Source: Heracleum sosnowskyi (Eukaryota; Streptophyta; Magnoliopsida; Apiales; Apiaceae). Taken from it: a stretch of 64,000 nt of DNA. The position numbers and the translations under genes were made by a program. The notes beneath the pieces are model-generated. The model did not search any database, was not told the DNA's origin, and saw nothing but the letters and a program-made list of their open reading frames with translations. The stretch lies in the NCBI GenBank assembly GCA_030848705.1, contig CM061236.1, forward strand, positions 61,833,481 to 61,897,480. Direction: 5' to 3'. This document shows, in pieces, positions 44,602-53,857 of this stretch (position 1 is its first letter; the number at the start of each line of letters is the position of its first letter).

Positions 44602-47600
44602 ATGCGAACACGTTCTCAATCTCGTAAGGAATCACTTGAATTGAATCTAGTTATGGGAGAACCAGCAGCAGCAGAAACGAAGGCTTTGAAGGATTATTCT
44701 CAGCCAAAGATCAATGACATTAAATCTAGCATTGTCAGGCCGGCTATTGCAGCTAATACTTTCGAAATCAAGCCTGGCACGATTCAGATGGTGCAGAATT
44801 CAGTTCAGTTTGGGGGTGCTCCAACTGAAGATCCTAATATGCATATTAGGGATTTCATTGAGATTTGCGACACCTTCAAGTTCAACGGAGTGTCAGAAGA
44901 TGCTGTGAAATTGAGACTTTTCCCATTTTCTCTGAGGGATAAAGCTAAGGGCTGGTTGCACTCTCTACCAGCAGGTTCTATTGCTACATGGGAGGATCTT
45001 GCTCAGAAATTTCTCACTAAATTCTTCCCGATGGCTAAAACAGCAGCAATCAGGAATGCTCTTACTCAGTTTGCACAACAGTCAGGGGAAACTTTATGTG
45101 AAGCTTGGGAGCGCTACAAGGAGATGCTTAGGAAGTGTCCTCATCATGGGATGCCTGATTGGATGGTGATCAATTGTTTCTACAATGGACTGGGTGGTCA
45201 ATCTCGACCAATGCTTGATGCGGCATCAGGTGGAGCTCTTTGGGCTAAAAGATACGAGGAAGCGTACGAACTTATTGAGATGATGACTGCTAATGAATAC
45301 CGGAATCCAACTCAGAGGTTATCACAAGGCAAGGTAGCAGGAATTTTGGAAGTGGATGCAGCTACGACAATAGCAGCTCAGTTGAAGGCTCTTTCTATGA
45401 AGGTGGATTCTTTGTCTAACTATGGAGTTCAGCAGGTGGCTAGTGTTTGCGAGCTATGTGCAGGTGCTCATGACACGACTCAGTGTGCCATATCGAATGA
45501 ATCGGCGCAGTTTGTGAGCAATTTTCAGAGATCACAGCAGCCAGTGCCTAATGCCTATCATCCTAACAACATGAACCATCCTAATTTCAGCTGGAGTAAC
45601 AATCAGGGTGGTCAGAATCAGCCACAACAGCCGTATCAGCAGTATCAAGGTCAGCAATATGGAACTAGACCATTCAACTCTTCTAATTTTCAGCAACAGT
45701 ATGCTCCAAGGCAACCATATCAACCACGAGGTTTTCAACAACCGTCTCAAGGCAACGTTGGTCAGTCGTCTAATGAAAAGTCTGAATTGGAGGAATTGAG
45801 GCTAATGTGCAAGAGCCAAGCTGTTTCCATCAAGACTCTAGAGAATCAAATCGGTCAGATTGCCAATGCATTGTTGAATAGACCACAGGGAACTCTCCCC
45901 AGTGATACGGAAGCTAATCCTGGCAAAAGAGAAGTCAAAGAACATGTTAAAGCAGTTACCTTGCGACCTGGGAAGGTTACGGGAGACCAGAACTCAGAAA
46001 AAGAGCAAAACGAAAAAATTTCTGGATTCCCAACAGAAGGTGGGAGCGCCCGCGCCCTAGGGAGCACGCCCGCGCCTGAGGTTCTGCCAGAAGATGAAGA
46101 AAAAGTGGAAAAATCAAGTCTGGGGGGAAACGAAGCGGAAAAGCGTGACCATTCGACTGAGAAATCTGTTCTGAAGCAAGCTACTGAGACCAAGGAGGTC
46201 TATCCTCCTCCGCCATTCCCTAAACGTCTTCAAAAACAAAAGTTGGATAAGCAGTTTGCCAAGTTTCTCGAAGTTTTCAAGAAGCTGCAGATCAATATAC
46301 CTTTTGCGGAAGCTCTTGAACAAATGCCGAGCTACGCAAAGTTTATGAAGGGTATTCTATCACGGAAATTGAAACTCGAAGACTTGGAGACCGTTGCTTT
46401 AACTGAAGAGTGCAGTGCTATTCTACAGCAGAAGTTACCTCCTAAGTTGAAGGATCCAGGGAGTTTCACCATACCGTGTACAATCGGCAATCTATCTTTC
46501 AACAAGTGCTTGTGTGACTTGGGAGCTAGTATTAATCTGATGCTGTTATCTATCTTCATGCAACTTGGGCTGCCGGAGCCTAAACCGACTACTATGTCTT
46601 TACAGCTGGCTGATCGGTCGATCACATATCCAAGGGGTATAGTAGAGGATGTCTTGGTTAAAGTGGATAAGCTTATCTTTCCTGCTGATTTTGTGATCCT
46701 GGACTTTGAGGAAGACAAGAAGATTCCTATTATCTTGGGAAGGCCGTTCTTAGCTACAGGCCGTACTTTGATCGATGTGCAGAAAGGGGAACTTACAATG
46801 AGGGTGCATGACCAGAATGTCACCTTCAGTGTGTTCAATGCAATGAAGTTCCCTACAGAGGAAGAAGAATGTTTTTCAGTAGACTTGGTTGAGTCTGCGG
46901 TGTACACGGAGATTGAGCAATTGCTTAAGTCAGATACATTGGAGAAGGTACTGATTGGGGATTCTGAGGCGGAAGACAAAGAAAGAGAAGAGCAACTGCA
47001 GTACTTGAATGCTTCTCCGTGGAAAAGAAAGATTGATATGCCATTTGATTCTCTTGGCATAGCTGAGCTGAAAAATTCTCAGGAGCGTCTCAAGCCGTCT
47101 ATTGAAGAAGCTCCTACTCTTGAACTTAAACCACTACCGGAGCACTTGAGGTATGCTTTCTTAGGCGATGCATCTACTTTACCTGTGATTATTGCATCTA
47201 ACTTGTCAGGTAGTGAAGAAGAAAAACTCTTGAGAATTCTGAGAGAGTTCAAGTCAGCAATTGGTTGGACCATAGCGGATATCAAGGGAATCAGCCCTTC
47301 GTATTGCATGCATAAGATTCCACTTGAACCAGGAAGTAAACCAATAGTGGATCCTCAAAGGAGGCTCAATCCTATCATGAAAGAGGTAGTGAAGAAAGAA
47401 ATTCTCAAGTGGCTGGATGCAGGCATTATCTATCCTATTTCAGATAGTTCATGGGTGAGTCCAGTGCAATGTGTGCCTAAGAAAGGAGGCATGACAATGG
47501 TTGCTAATGAGAAGAATGAGCTCATCCCTACTCGAACAGTTACAGGGTGGAGGATTTGCATGGACTACCGAAAGCTGAATAAAGCCACCAGAAAAGATCA

Positions 47601-50022
47601 CTTCCCTCTTCCATTCATTGATCAGATGTTAGACAGGTTGGCTGGTCATGAGTTCTATTGCCTTCTGGATGGTTATTCAGGTTACAATCAGATTTGCATT
47701 GCTCCAGAAGATCAGGAGAAGACCACATTCACATGTCCGTTTGGCACTTTTGCGTTCCGTCACGTTTCTTTCGGACTCTGTGGTGCACCAGCAACTTTTC
47801 AGAGGTGTATGATGGCCATTTTTTCAGATATGATTGGTATTAATGTGGAGGTGTTCATGGATGACTTCTCAGTATTTGGAACTTCGTATGATCAGTGCCT
47901 ACAGAATCTTGGCATGGTGCTGAAAAGGTGTGTTGAGACCAATTTGGTGCTCAATTGGGAGAAATGTCACTTCATGGTGCAAGAAGGAATCATTCTTGGG
48001 CATAAGGTTTCTAGCAAGGGGCTTGAAGTGGATAAGGCCAAGGTGGAGACAATTGAAAATCTTCCTCCACCAATCTCAGTTAAGGGAATCCGCAGTTTTC
48101 TTGGTCATGCAGGGTTCTATCGGCGATTCATTCAAGACTTTGCCAAAATCTCTAAACCTTTATGTAATTTGTTGGAGAAGGATGTTCCTTTCAAGTTTGA
48201 TGAAGATTGCTTGGCAGCTTTCGAGCTTTTGAAGAAGAAGTTGACTACTACCCCCATTATCACTGCACCTGATTGGGGTGAACCTTTTGAGTTGATGTGT
48301 GATGCTAGTGACTATGCAGTGGGAGCTGTTCTTGTCCAAAGGAAGAACAAGGTGTTTCATGTGATTTACTATGCTAGCAAAACCCTCAACGATGCGCAGC
48401 TGAATTACACTACTACAGAGAAGGAACTCTTAGCTATTGTCTATAGTTTCGAGAAATTCAGGTCATATTTACTTGGAACTAAGGTAGTAGTTTATACTAA
48501 TCATGCAGCCATTCGTTATTTGATTTCAAAGAAAGATTCAAAGCCTCGGTTGATTCGTTGGGTTCTTTTGCTGCAAGAGTTTGATTTGGAGATCAAAGAT
48601 AGGAAAGGTACAGAAAACCAGGTAGCTGATCATTTATCTCGGTTGGAGGACCACGGTAAGAATGCAGGTGATAAGACTCTAATCAATGAATCTTTTCCTG
48701 ATGAGCAACTTTTTGGGGTGCAAGATGAGGAACCATGGTTTGCAGACATTGTGAACTATCTTGTGAGTAATGTCATCCCTGCTGAATTCTCTTATGCTCA
48801 AAGGAAGAAGTTTCTGCATGATGTGAAGTGGTACCGTTGGGATGAGCCTTTCTTATTCAGACAGGGAGCTGATCAAATGATAAGAAGATGCATTCCTTAT
48901 AGTGAAACTGAAGGTGTTTTGCGAGATTACCATTCCACCACCTATGGAGGTCATTATGGTGGAGAGAAGACAACTATTCGTGTACTTCAGGCAGGATTCT
49001 ATTGGCCAACTCTGTTTAAAGACGCTCATCAGTTTGTGTTGAGGTGCGATCGATGCCAAAGGGTTGGTAATATCTCTAGGAGGAACGAGATGCCTCTTAA
49101 CATGCTACTTGAAGTGGAGATTTTTGATGTGTGGGGAATTGATTTCATGGGACCGTTTGTTTCATCCTGTAATAATCAGTACATACTGTTAGCTGTGGAT
49201 TACGTGTCTAAATGGGTCGAGGTAAAGGCTTTACCGACCAATGATGCTAAGGTGGTGCTGAGTTTTCTTCATAAGCAAATCTTCACGCGTTTCGGAACTC
49301 CAAGGGTAATCATCAGTGATGAGGGTACGCATTTTTGCAGCCGTAAGTTTACAGCTTTGATGGCTAGATATAATATCAGTCATCGTGTTGCTACTGCCTA
49401 TCATTCTCAGACAAATGGCCAAGCTGAAGTTTCTAACAGGGAGATCAAGCGGATTCTTGAAAAAGTTGTAAATCCTTCGAGGAAGGATTGGTCGTTGAAG
49501 CTTGATGAAGCTGTTTGGGCTTACAGGACAGCTTACAAGACTCCTTTGGGTACGTCACCGTTTCAGCTGGTGTATGGTAAGGCTTGTCATTTGCCTGCCG
49601 AGCTAGAGCACAAGGCATATTGGGCGTTGAAGAAGTTAAACTTTGATTTGTCAGCTGCTGGTGAGAAAAGAATGCTTCAAATTAATGAGTTGGATGAGTT
49701 TCGGCTACAAGTTTATGAAAATCACAAGCTTTATAAGGAGAAGGTCAAGAGATGGCATGATAAGAAGTTGGTGCACAAGTCCTTTGTTCCTGGCCAACTT
49801 GTTTTGCTTTTCAACTCTCGTCTCAAGCTTTTTCCAGGAAAACTTAAGTCAAGGTGGTCGGGGCCGTTCACGGTCAAAACAGTGTTTCCACATGGTGCAG
49901 TGGAAGTTTTCGACAAGTCACCAGATGAAGCATTCAAGGTCAATGGTCAGAGATTGAAACCATATTTTGGTGAACAGGTGAATCGCGAGGCGGAAACCGC
50001 GGTTCTTGTTTCAGCTGTTTAA
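44602..50022 (+). CDS. Gypsy D gag-pol polyprotein (1806 aa), Athila-like
   Basis: A single open frame. Gag domain at about residues 75-230 (DPNMHIRDFIEICDTFKF, then FLTKFFPMAKTAAIRN), a Gln/Asn-rich linker, then protease with CDLGASINLM (about 637), reverse transcriptase (about 910-1100; FMDDFSVFG at about 1084), RNase H (CDASDYAVGAVL at about 1233) and integrase with the HHCC finger (about 1443-1486), GIDFMGP (about 1512), SDEGTHF (about 1571), NGQAEVSNREIKR (about 1607) and a GPF/Y module (RWSGPFTV, about 1751). There is no chromodomain. The ATG at 44602 is the first in frame after the primer site. All catalytic motifs are complete, so the protein may be functional. Confidence 0.95.
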   Translation: MRTRSQSRKESLELNLVMGEPAAAETKALKDYSQPKINDIKSSIVRPAIAANTFEIKPGTIQMVQNSVQFGGAPTEDPNMHIRDFIEICDTFKFNGVSEDAVKLRLFPFSLRDKAKGWLHSLPAGSIATWEDLAQKFLTKFFPMAKTAAIRNALTQFAQQSGETLCEAWERYKEMLRKCPHHGMPDWMVINCFYNGLGGQSRPMLDAASGGALWAKRYEEAYELIEMMTANEYRNPTQRLSQGKVAGILEVDAATTIAAQLKALSMKVDSLSNYGVQQVASVCELCAGAHDTTQCAISNESAQFVSNFQRSQQPVPNAYHPNNMNHPNFSWSNNQGGQNQPQQPYQQYQGQQYGTRPFNSSNFQQQYAPRQPYQPRGFQQPSQGNVGQSSNEKSELEELRLMCKSQAVSIKTLENQIGQIANALLNRPQGTLPSDTEANPGKREVKEHVKAVTLRPGKVTGDQNSEKEQNEKISGFPTEGGSARALGSTPAPEVLPEDEEKVEKSSLGGNEAEKRDHSTEKSVLKQATETKEVYPPPPFPKRLQKQKLDKQFAKFLEVFKKLQINIPFAEALEQMPSYAKFMKGILSRKLKLEDLETVALTEECSAILQQKLPPKLKDPGSFTIPCTIGNLSFNKCLCDLGASINLMLLSIFMQLGLPEPKPTTMSLQLADRSITYPRGIVEDVLVKVDKLIFPADFVILDFEEDKKIPIILGRPFLATGRTLIDVQKGELTMRVHDQNVTFSVFNAMKFPTEEEECFSVDLVESAVYTEIEQLLKSDTLEKVLIGDSEAEDKEREEQLQYLNASPWKRKIDMPFDSLGIAELKNSQERLKPSIEEAPTLELKPLPEHLRYAFLGDASTLPVIIASNLSGSEEEKLLRILREFKSAIGWTIADIKGISPSYCMHKIPLEPGSKPIVDPQRRLNPIMKEVVKKEILKWLDAGIIYPISDSSWVSPVQCVPKKGGMTMVANEKNELIPTRTVTGWRICMDYRKLNKATRKDHFPLPFIDQMLDRLAGHEFYCLLDGYSGYNQICIAPEDQEKTTFTCPFGTFAFRHVSFGLCGAPATFQRCMMAIFSDMIGINVEVFMDDFSVFGTSYDQCLQNLGMVLKRCVETNLVLNWEKCHFMVQEGIILGHKVSSKGLEVDKAKVETIENLPPPISVKGIRSFLGHAGFYRRFIQDFAKISKPLCNLLEKDVPFKFDEDCLAAFELLKKKLTTTPIITAPDWGEPFELMCDASDYAVGAVLVQRKNKVFHVIYYASKTLNDAQLNYTTTEKELLAIVYSFEKFRSYLLGTKVVVYTNHAAIRYLISKKDSKPRLIRWVLLLQEFDLEIKDRKGTENQVADHLSRLEDHGKNAGDKTLINESFPDEQLFGVQDEEPWFADIVNYLVSNVIPAEFSYAQRKKFLHDVKWYRWDEPFLFRQGADQMIRRCIPYSETEGVLRDYHSTTYGGHYGGEKTTIRVLQAGFYWPTLFKDAHQFVLRCDRCQRVGNISRRNEMPLNMLLEVEIFDVWGIDFMGPFVSSCNNQYILLAVDYVSKWVEVKALPTNDAKVVLSFLHKQIFTRFGTPRVIISDEGTHFCSRKFTALMARYNISHRVATAYHSQTNGQAEVSNREIKRILEKVVNPSRKDWSLKLDEAVWAYRTAYKTPLGTSPFQLVYGKACHLPAELEHKAYWALKKLNFDLSAAGEKRMLQINELDEFRLQVYENHKLYKEKVKRWHDKKLVHKSFVPGQLVLLFNSRLKLFPGKLKSRWSGPFTVKTVFPHGAVEVFDKSPDEAFKVNGQRLKPYFGEQVNREAETAVLVSAV

Positions 50023-51543
50023 GGAGTCTGGAATCACGTCAAGCTATTGACGTAAAACAAGCGCTTCGTGGGAGGCAACCCACACAATTGTTATAGTATT
50101 GTTCTGTAAAAAAAAAAAAAAAAAAAAGACAAAAAAATGTTTGTGTTGTTTCCCTCTAGGATCCATCTGGGATTCAGAGTGAAGTTGATAGGTCCTTTGG
50201 GTACTACTTTCAGAGCCACTGGATTTGATGTTGCTTGGCCTGAATTTGGAGTTGATTATGTTTATCCTCCACCGGATACACCACCCGAGGAGGGTGGTCC
50301 TGCTGATGATTAGGTATTCTCTGCATTTTTTTTCCTTTTTATTGCCTTCAATGAGGACATTGAATATTGTAAGTTTGGGGGTGGTACTTAGGGAATGTTA
50401 GTGTGTGTTCATGTAGGATTCATATTGCATATTTAGTTAGTTTCATTCATATCTTTGCATATTTTGTCATATAGAGAATTCTGTTTTGCATAGTTGTTTA
50501 TCTATCATGTGAGACCATTTAGTTGCATTTGCATAGCATGCATATTTCATGATCCCGTAGGACTTGACTATTTCCGTTGATGAGTCGATGTTGATAGGAG
50601 TGTGGTTATGAAGAATAGAGGGCTGATTAAGTTTCTATGGAATTGACTTGCATGCCAGAAACAAAATAATTTCATAAGTCTCATTGGTTGCTTTTAGATT
50701 TGATCAGACCATGTTTGTTTGGATATTAGAATTTAACCGCTTGCTTATATTTAGAATGTATTCTATTCTCTTGAAATTGAAAGAAGCACTTAAGTCTAAG
50801 TTTGGGGGAAACCAGGGATTTCATGCTAGTTGTTAATAAAGGCTAGGCGTCAAATGGCTAGTAGCCGGCTCATTGAAAAGATGCGTAGTCTAGGGTGGGA
50901 TGAGAAAAAGGAAAGTGCACTCATTCCGAAATAAAAAAAAAGAAAAAAAAAAGAAGTTGTGTATATGCAGAATTGATCAGATTGAGCTCTTTAATACTCG
51001 AGCAATTAAGTTCTAGGGGACTTTGTGCCTAGTGACCTAAGACTTTTCCGGTCTGGGATCCACTAACCTAACGCTCGCTACATGGGTATTATTGTATAAG
51101 CCTTTTGGGGTCTCATCCATTGCACGGTCAAATAAGCATGTTTGTTGTGTATAGTATTGTGTGTCGTAATAAAGCATGAATTCCTGTCTAGCTCAAGCGG
51201 ATTTTGAGGTTTCTTTAAGTGGTTTCTTGTGTTTAGAGTTCATTCTGTTTATAAGCTTGTGGTTGTTTTGGTGAAGAATAGGATATGGTCTTGATTTAGT
51301 TTGGGAGTATATTGATGAGCATCGCACACACGCACGTTTCTGTGTTTGTATTGTTAGTATACTAGGATTTGGTCGAACTCTGTTTGAAAGATTGCATTCC
51401 TTGAGATGTTGGCTTGTTGATTGGTTATGGTTAGTTTGAGGGGATCGTTTGCATTATCATATTAGTTGCATTCATGCATTGCATTATAGTTATATAGAGT
51501 CTGTTTATGCTTGAGGACAAGCATCAGTTTAAGTTTGGGGGTG
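50023..51543 (+). other. Gypsy D 3' region with polypurine tract and PPT-like copies
   Basis: The 1.5 kb between the pol stop and the 3' LTR has no env-like frame. It holds GGGAGGCAACCCA (about 50070, often found after pol in Athila/Tat elements), an A-run (50108-50127), and three copies of AAGTTTGGGGG: at about 50370, 50799 and 51531-51543. The last one abuts the LTR and is the presumed working polypurine tract. Confidence 0.7.
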
Positions 51544-53072
51544 TGATAAGTGGATTTCATATCTACTTGGAACGCTCTAAATCGGCTTAAATTGATTGTT
51601 TGTACTTAAGTACTTGGTGTTTTTAATGTGTTTTTAGTTAGAATGTGCAGAGCTACAGAATTGGCAGAGTTGTGGAGTTTCCAAGATTATATGTTGGTGT
51701 AGAGCATCAATGTGAAAGCCATGCAGTTGCGGGAGTTGTAAGCGCAAGGAAATCCTAAACTTGGAAGGATTGGAGAATAAAGAGCTCAATTTGGAGATTT
51801 ATTAAAAGGAAATTCGGATTTGTTGGGCTACCTGCACATAATTCACTGTTTGGGCCATATCTTGAGATCTATAAGTCAGAATTGGACGATTTAACAGTCC
51901 ACGCAAAGATAAAGGAATTCTGGACAGTAATCAAGCGCCCCCGTGCCCTTATAGGTGCGCCCAGGTCCTTATAGGTGCGCCCGCGCCCTAAACATGCTGA
52001 AGAAGGCAATTTCAAGTCAGAAAAGGAAAGTTGCCAAAAGACCAGTCAACCCTGAGGCCTATATAAACAATTGGTGGACGATTTCTGAGATATACATTGA
52101 CATACAATCATACATATTCATCCACCGGTGAGGAGAACAAGAAGACGGCTGATTACGAAGATCTAGTTTTCAACTTATCTTTGTATTCTTCTAATTAGGC
52201 GATACTTTGGATTCTCGTTTGTTCTTTCTTAAACCCTAGCACTTTTATTTAGTATTCTAGACTTATTAGTATCATGTTTTCATCAGAACCCACGATGATG
52301 AACGGTTCGATTATGAACTAATCGTTGTCGTGGGATTCTAACGGATTTATTTATGGATTTTAGTAGTTAATTGTTTTAAAGATGTGTGTGTGATGACTAA
52401 TTGATATCCTAGTTTGGTCGTACTTATTCTTCTTGGATGCGTAGCTAACATCTAAGATTGTTTGTTAATCTCTATTGAATGCGAAAGTGGATATAGAGGT
52501 TTAGAACTTGCCATGCTAGCATAGGTTTATGTATGTTTGTCATGCATGATTCGTAGGTAATTTTAACCATCTTACCTGCCCTATGTAATCTGAATGGATA
52601 ACTTGCTCATTAAACCGTTATGTTTTCAAATCTTATAGACATATAGGGTCTAAGCATAATTGGTGTCTACCCAACTTCTATCTCTTTTGTGGATGTTTGA
52701 GTAGTTTGGTATACGTATACTGAAAGGTAGCGTGTACTGATTTCGTGTTATCCGATTAGTTATCACAACTGTCACATGCATTGATTAAAGACAAAATACT
52801 CTAGATGAAGTATTTAATGAAGTTAGGATCCCATGTTTTATTCTCATAAGTAATTCAACAGCAATCTTTAGTTTAATATAGACTTGGTAATTTGTTTAGT
52901 TAATTAGTTAATCAAAACACAACTTTGATACTTGTCTTAGCATTGAACGATAGCCATACATTGTTGCATAAGTGCATAACTATAATAACCAAAGCAGTCT
53001 CTGTGGGAACGAACTCTACTTATTATTATATTACTTGTTGACCGCGTATACTTGCGTGATATTGTGTGAACA
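51544..53072 (+). repeat. Gypsy D 3' LTR
   Basis: 1,529 bp. The extra length comes from a 20-bp tandem duplication in the GC-rich box (51934-51991). Other differences from the 5' LTR are scattered single bases. Confidence 0.95.
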
Positions 53073-53148
53073 AGAGGCAGACCAAAGATTCCAGTAAAGA
53101 GAGGCAGGCTAGTCAATGCTTTCAAAGCCCCAAGAAATCAAAGCAACT
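53073..53148 (+). pseudogene. MULE transposase gene, last-exon remainder
   Basis: After the Gypsy D insertion the MULE frame resumes with RPKIPVKRGRLVNAFKAP and a stop near 53146. Together with the residues before the insertion this makes an AT-hook core (RGRPK). It links both sides of the insertion to one gene. Confidence 0.65.
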
Positions 53149-53439
53149 AACTGCAAGAAGCTTTAAGTTTTGTATGTTAATGTATTTTGCTAGTGGGAAC
53201 TAAACAATTTGTAAGTGGGGGACAATATGTCCTGCTAGATGCTATCTTTTGGTTTTTCTATCTTTTGGTGTTTAAATGTTAGCTTTTGATGGTTAAAAGC
53301 AGGTGATTTGAATGGTGCTGGGGTTGTATTGGGTGGATTGTGCCATGTAGGCAAGTCCACATCAGCAAAACGTTAGTAATTTAACGGGGGTTAACTGGAG
53401 TGACCAACTTGAAAGTTTTTAAGTACTTCATTAGTTGAC
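53149..53439 (+). other. MULE 3' non-coding part
   Basis: Untranslated sequence between the transposase stop and the right inverted repeat. It includes an extended inverted similarity to 40899-41040 (GTTAAC-rich, then GCTGATGTGG). No frame of interest. Confidence 0.6.
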
Positions 53440-53512
53440 TGAAAGCTTTTTTAACTTCGTGACCCACTTGCAAGTTACTAGTGACTACAGTGACCAAATA
53501 GCCATTTTACCC
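53440..53512 (-). repeat. MULE right terminal inverted repeat
   Basis: Inverse complement of 40826-40898 with one mismatch near the tip. The TSD copy follows at 53513-53522. Confidence 0.92.
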
Positions 53513-53522
53513 GTTTATTTAT

Positions 53523-53599
53523 TATTTACTTATTGCATTCTTGTTTAAGTTGAGTAGAATCCTCGATGTTTATAAATATGCCTATACATATGCCTTTCA
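53523..53599 (-). repeat. Copia C 3' LTR, segment 3 (LTR start)
   Basis: On the minus strand the LTR begins TGAAAGGCATATGTATAGGC at 53599, preceded by the purine-rich AATAGGGAAAGAT (53600-53612), its polypurine tract. It aligns with 59480-59552. Confidence 0.82.
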
Positions 53600-53857
53600 A
53601 TCTTTCCCTATTTGTTTGTTAGAGAATAACAACCAAATACCTAGAGGATAATTCAACTAATAAACAAGAAAAAGATAAGACTTTAAGAGCCAAGTAAATA
53701 ATAAAAAGTTCTGGTTTATATTTAACATTTTACAGATTCAAACAGTAAAGATAAATACAAGATATATGTTCCTCTAGCCTGAACATATGATTACATTATC
53801 CTATCTTGATTTACCTAGGCTCTAAACATATTACAATAAACAAAACTGAGCTTGAGT

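Larger units (their letters stand above)
42947..53072 (+). mobile_element. Gypsy D: Athila-like Ty3/gypsy element, apparently intact
   Basis: LTRs 42947-44455 (1,509 bp) and 51544-53072 (1,529 bp), ends TGATAAG...GTGAACA, perfect TSD AGAGG (42942-42946, 53073-53077). An Asp-tRNA-type primer site, one uninterrupted 1806-codon gag-pol, a 1.5-kb 3' region and a polypurine tract are all present. The LTRs differ at few positions besides a 20-bp duplication. Everything needed for mobility except possibly an env-like ORF is present, so this is the best candidate for an active element in the window. It lies in the last exon of the MULE gene. Confidence 0.94.
40826..53512 (+). mobile_element. Mutator-like element (MULE), decayed, split by an Athila-like insertion
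   Basis: Terminal inverted repeats of 73 bp with one mismatch (GGGTAAAAGGGCTATTTGG...), and looser similarity inward. The TSD is 10 bp: GTTTAATTAT at 40816-40825 and GTTTATTTAT (one mismatch) at 53513-53522. The 5' LTR of Copia C keeps the empty site (GTTTAATTATTATTTACTTA at about 59469). Without the insert it is about 2.56 kb, too short for a full MULE. It keeps only the C-terminal half of a MuDR-type transposase gene. Confidence 0.9.

Noticed and set aside
46332..47060. 242-codon antisense frame
   Set aside because: It is a shadow of the intact Gypsy D gag-pol frame, without any motif of its own.
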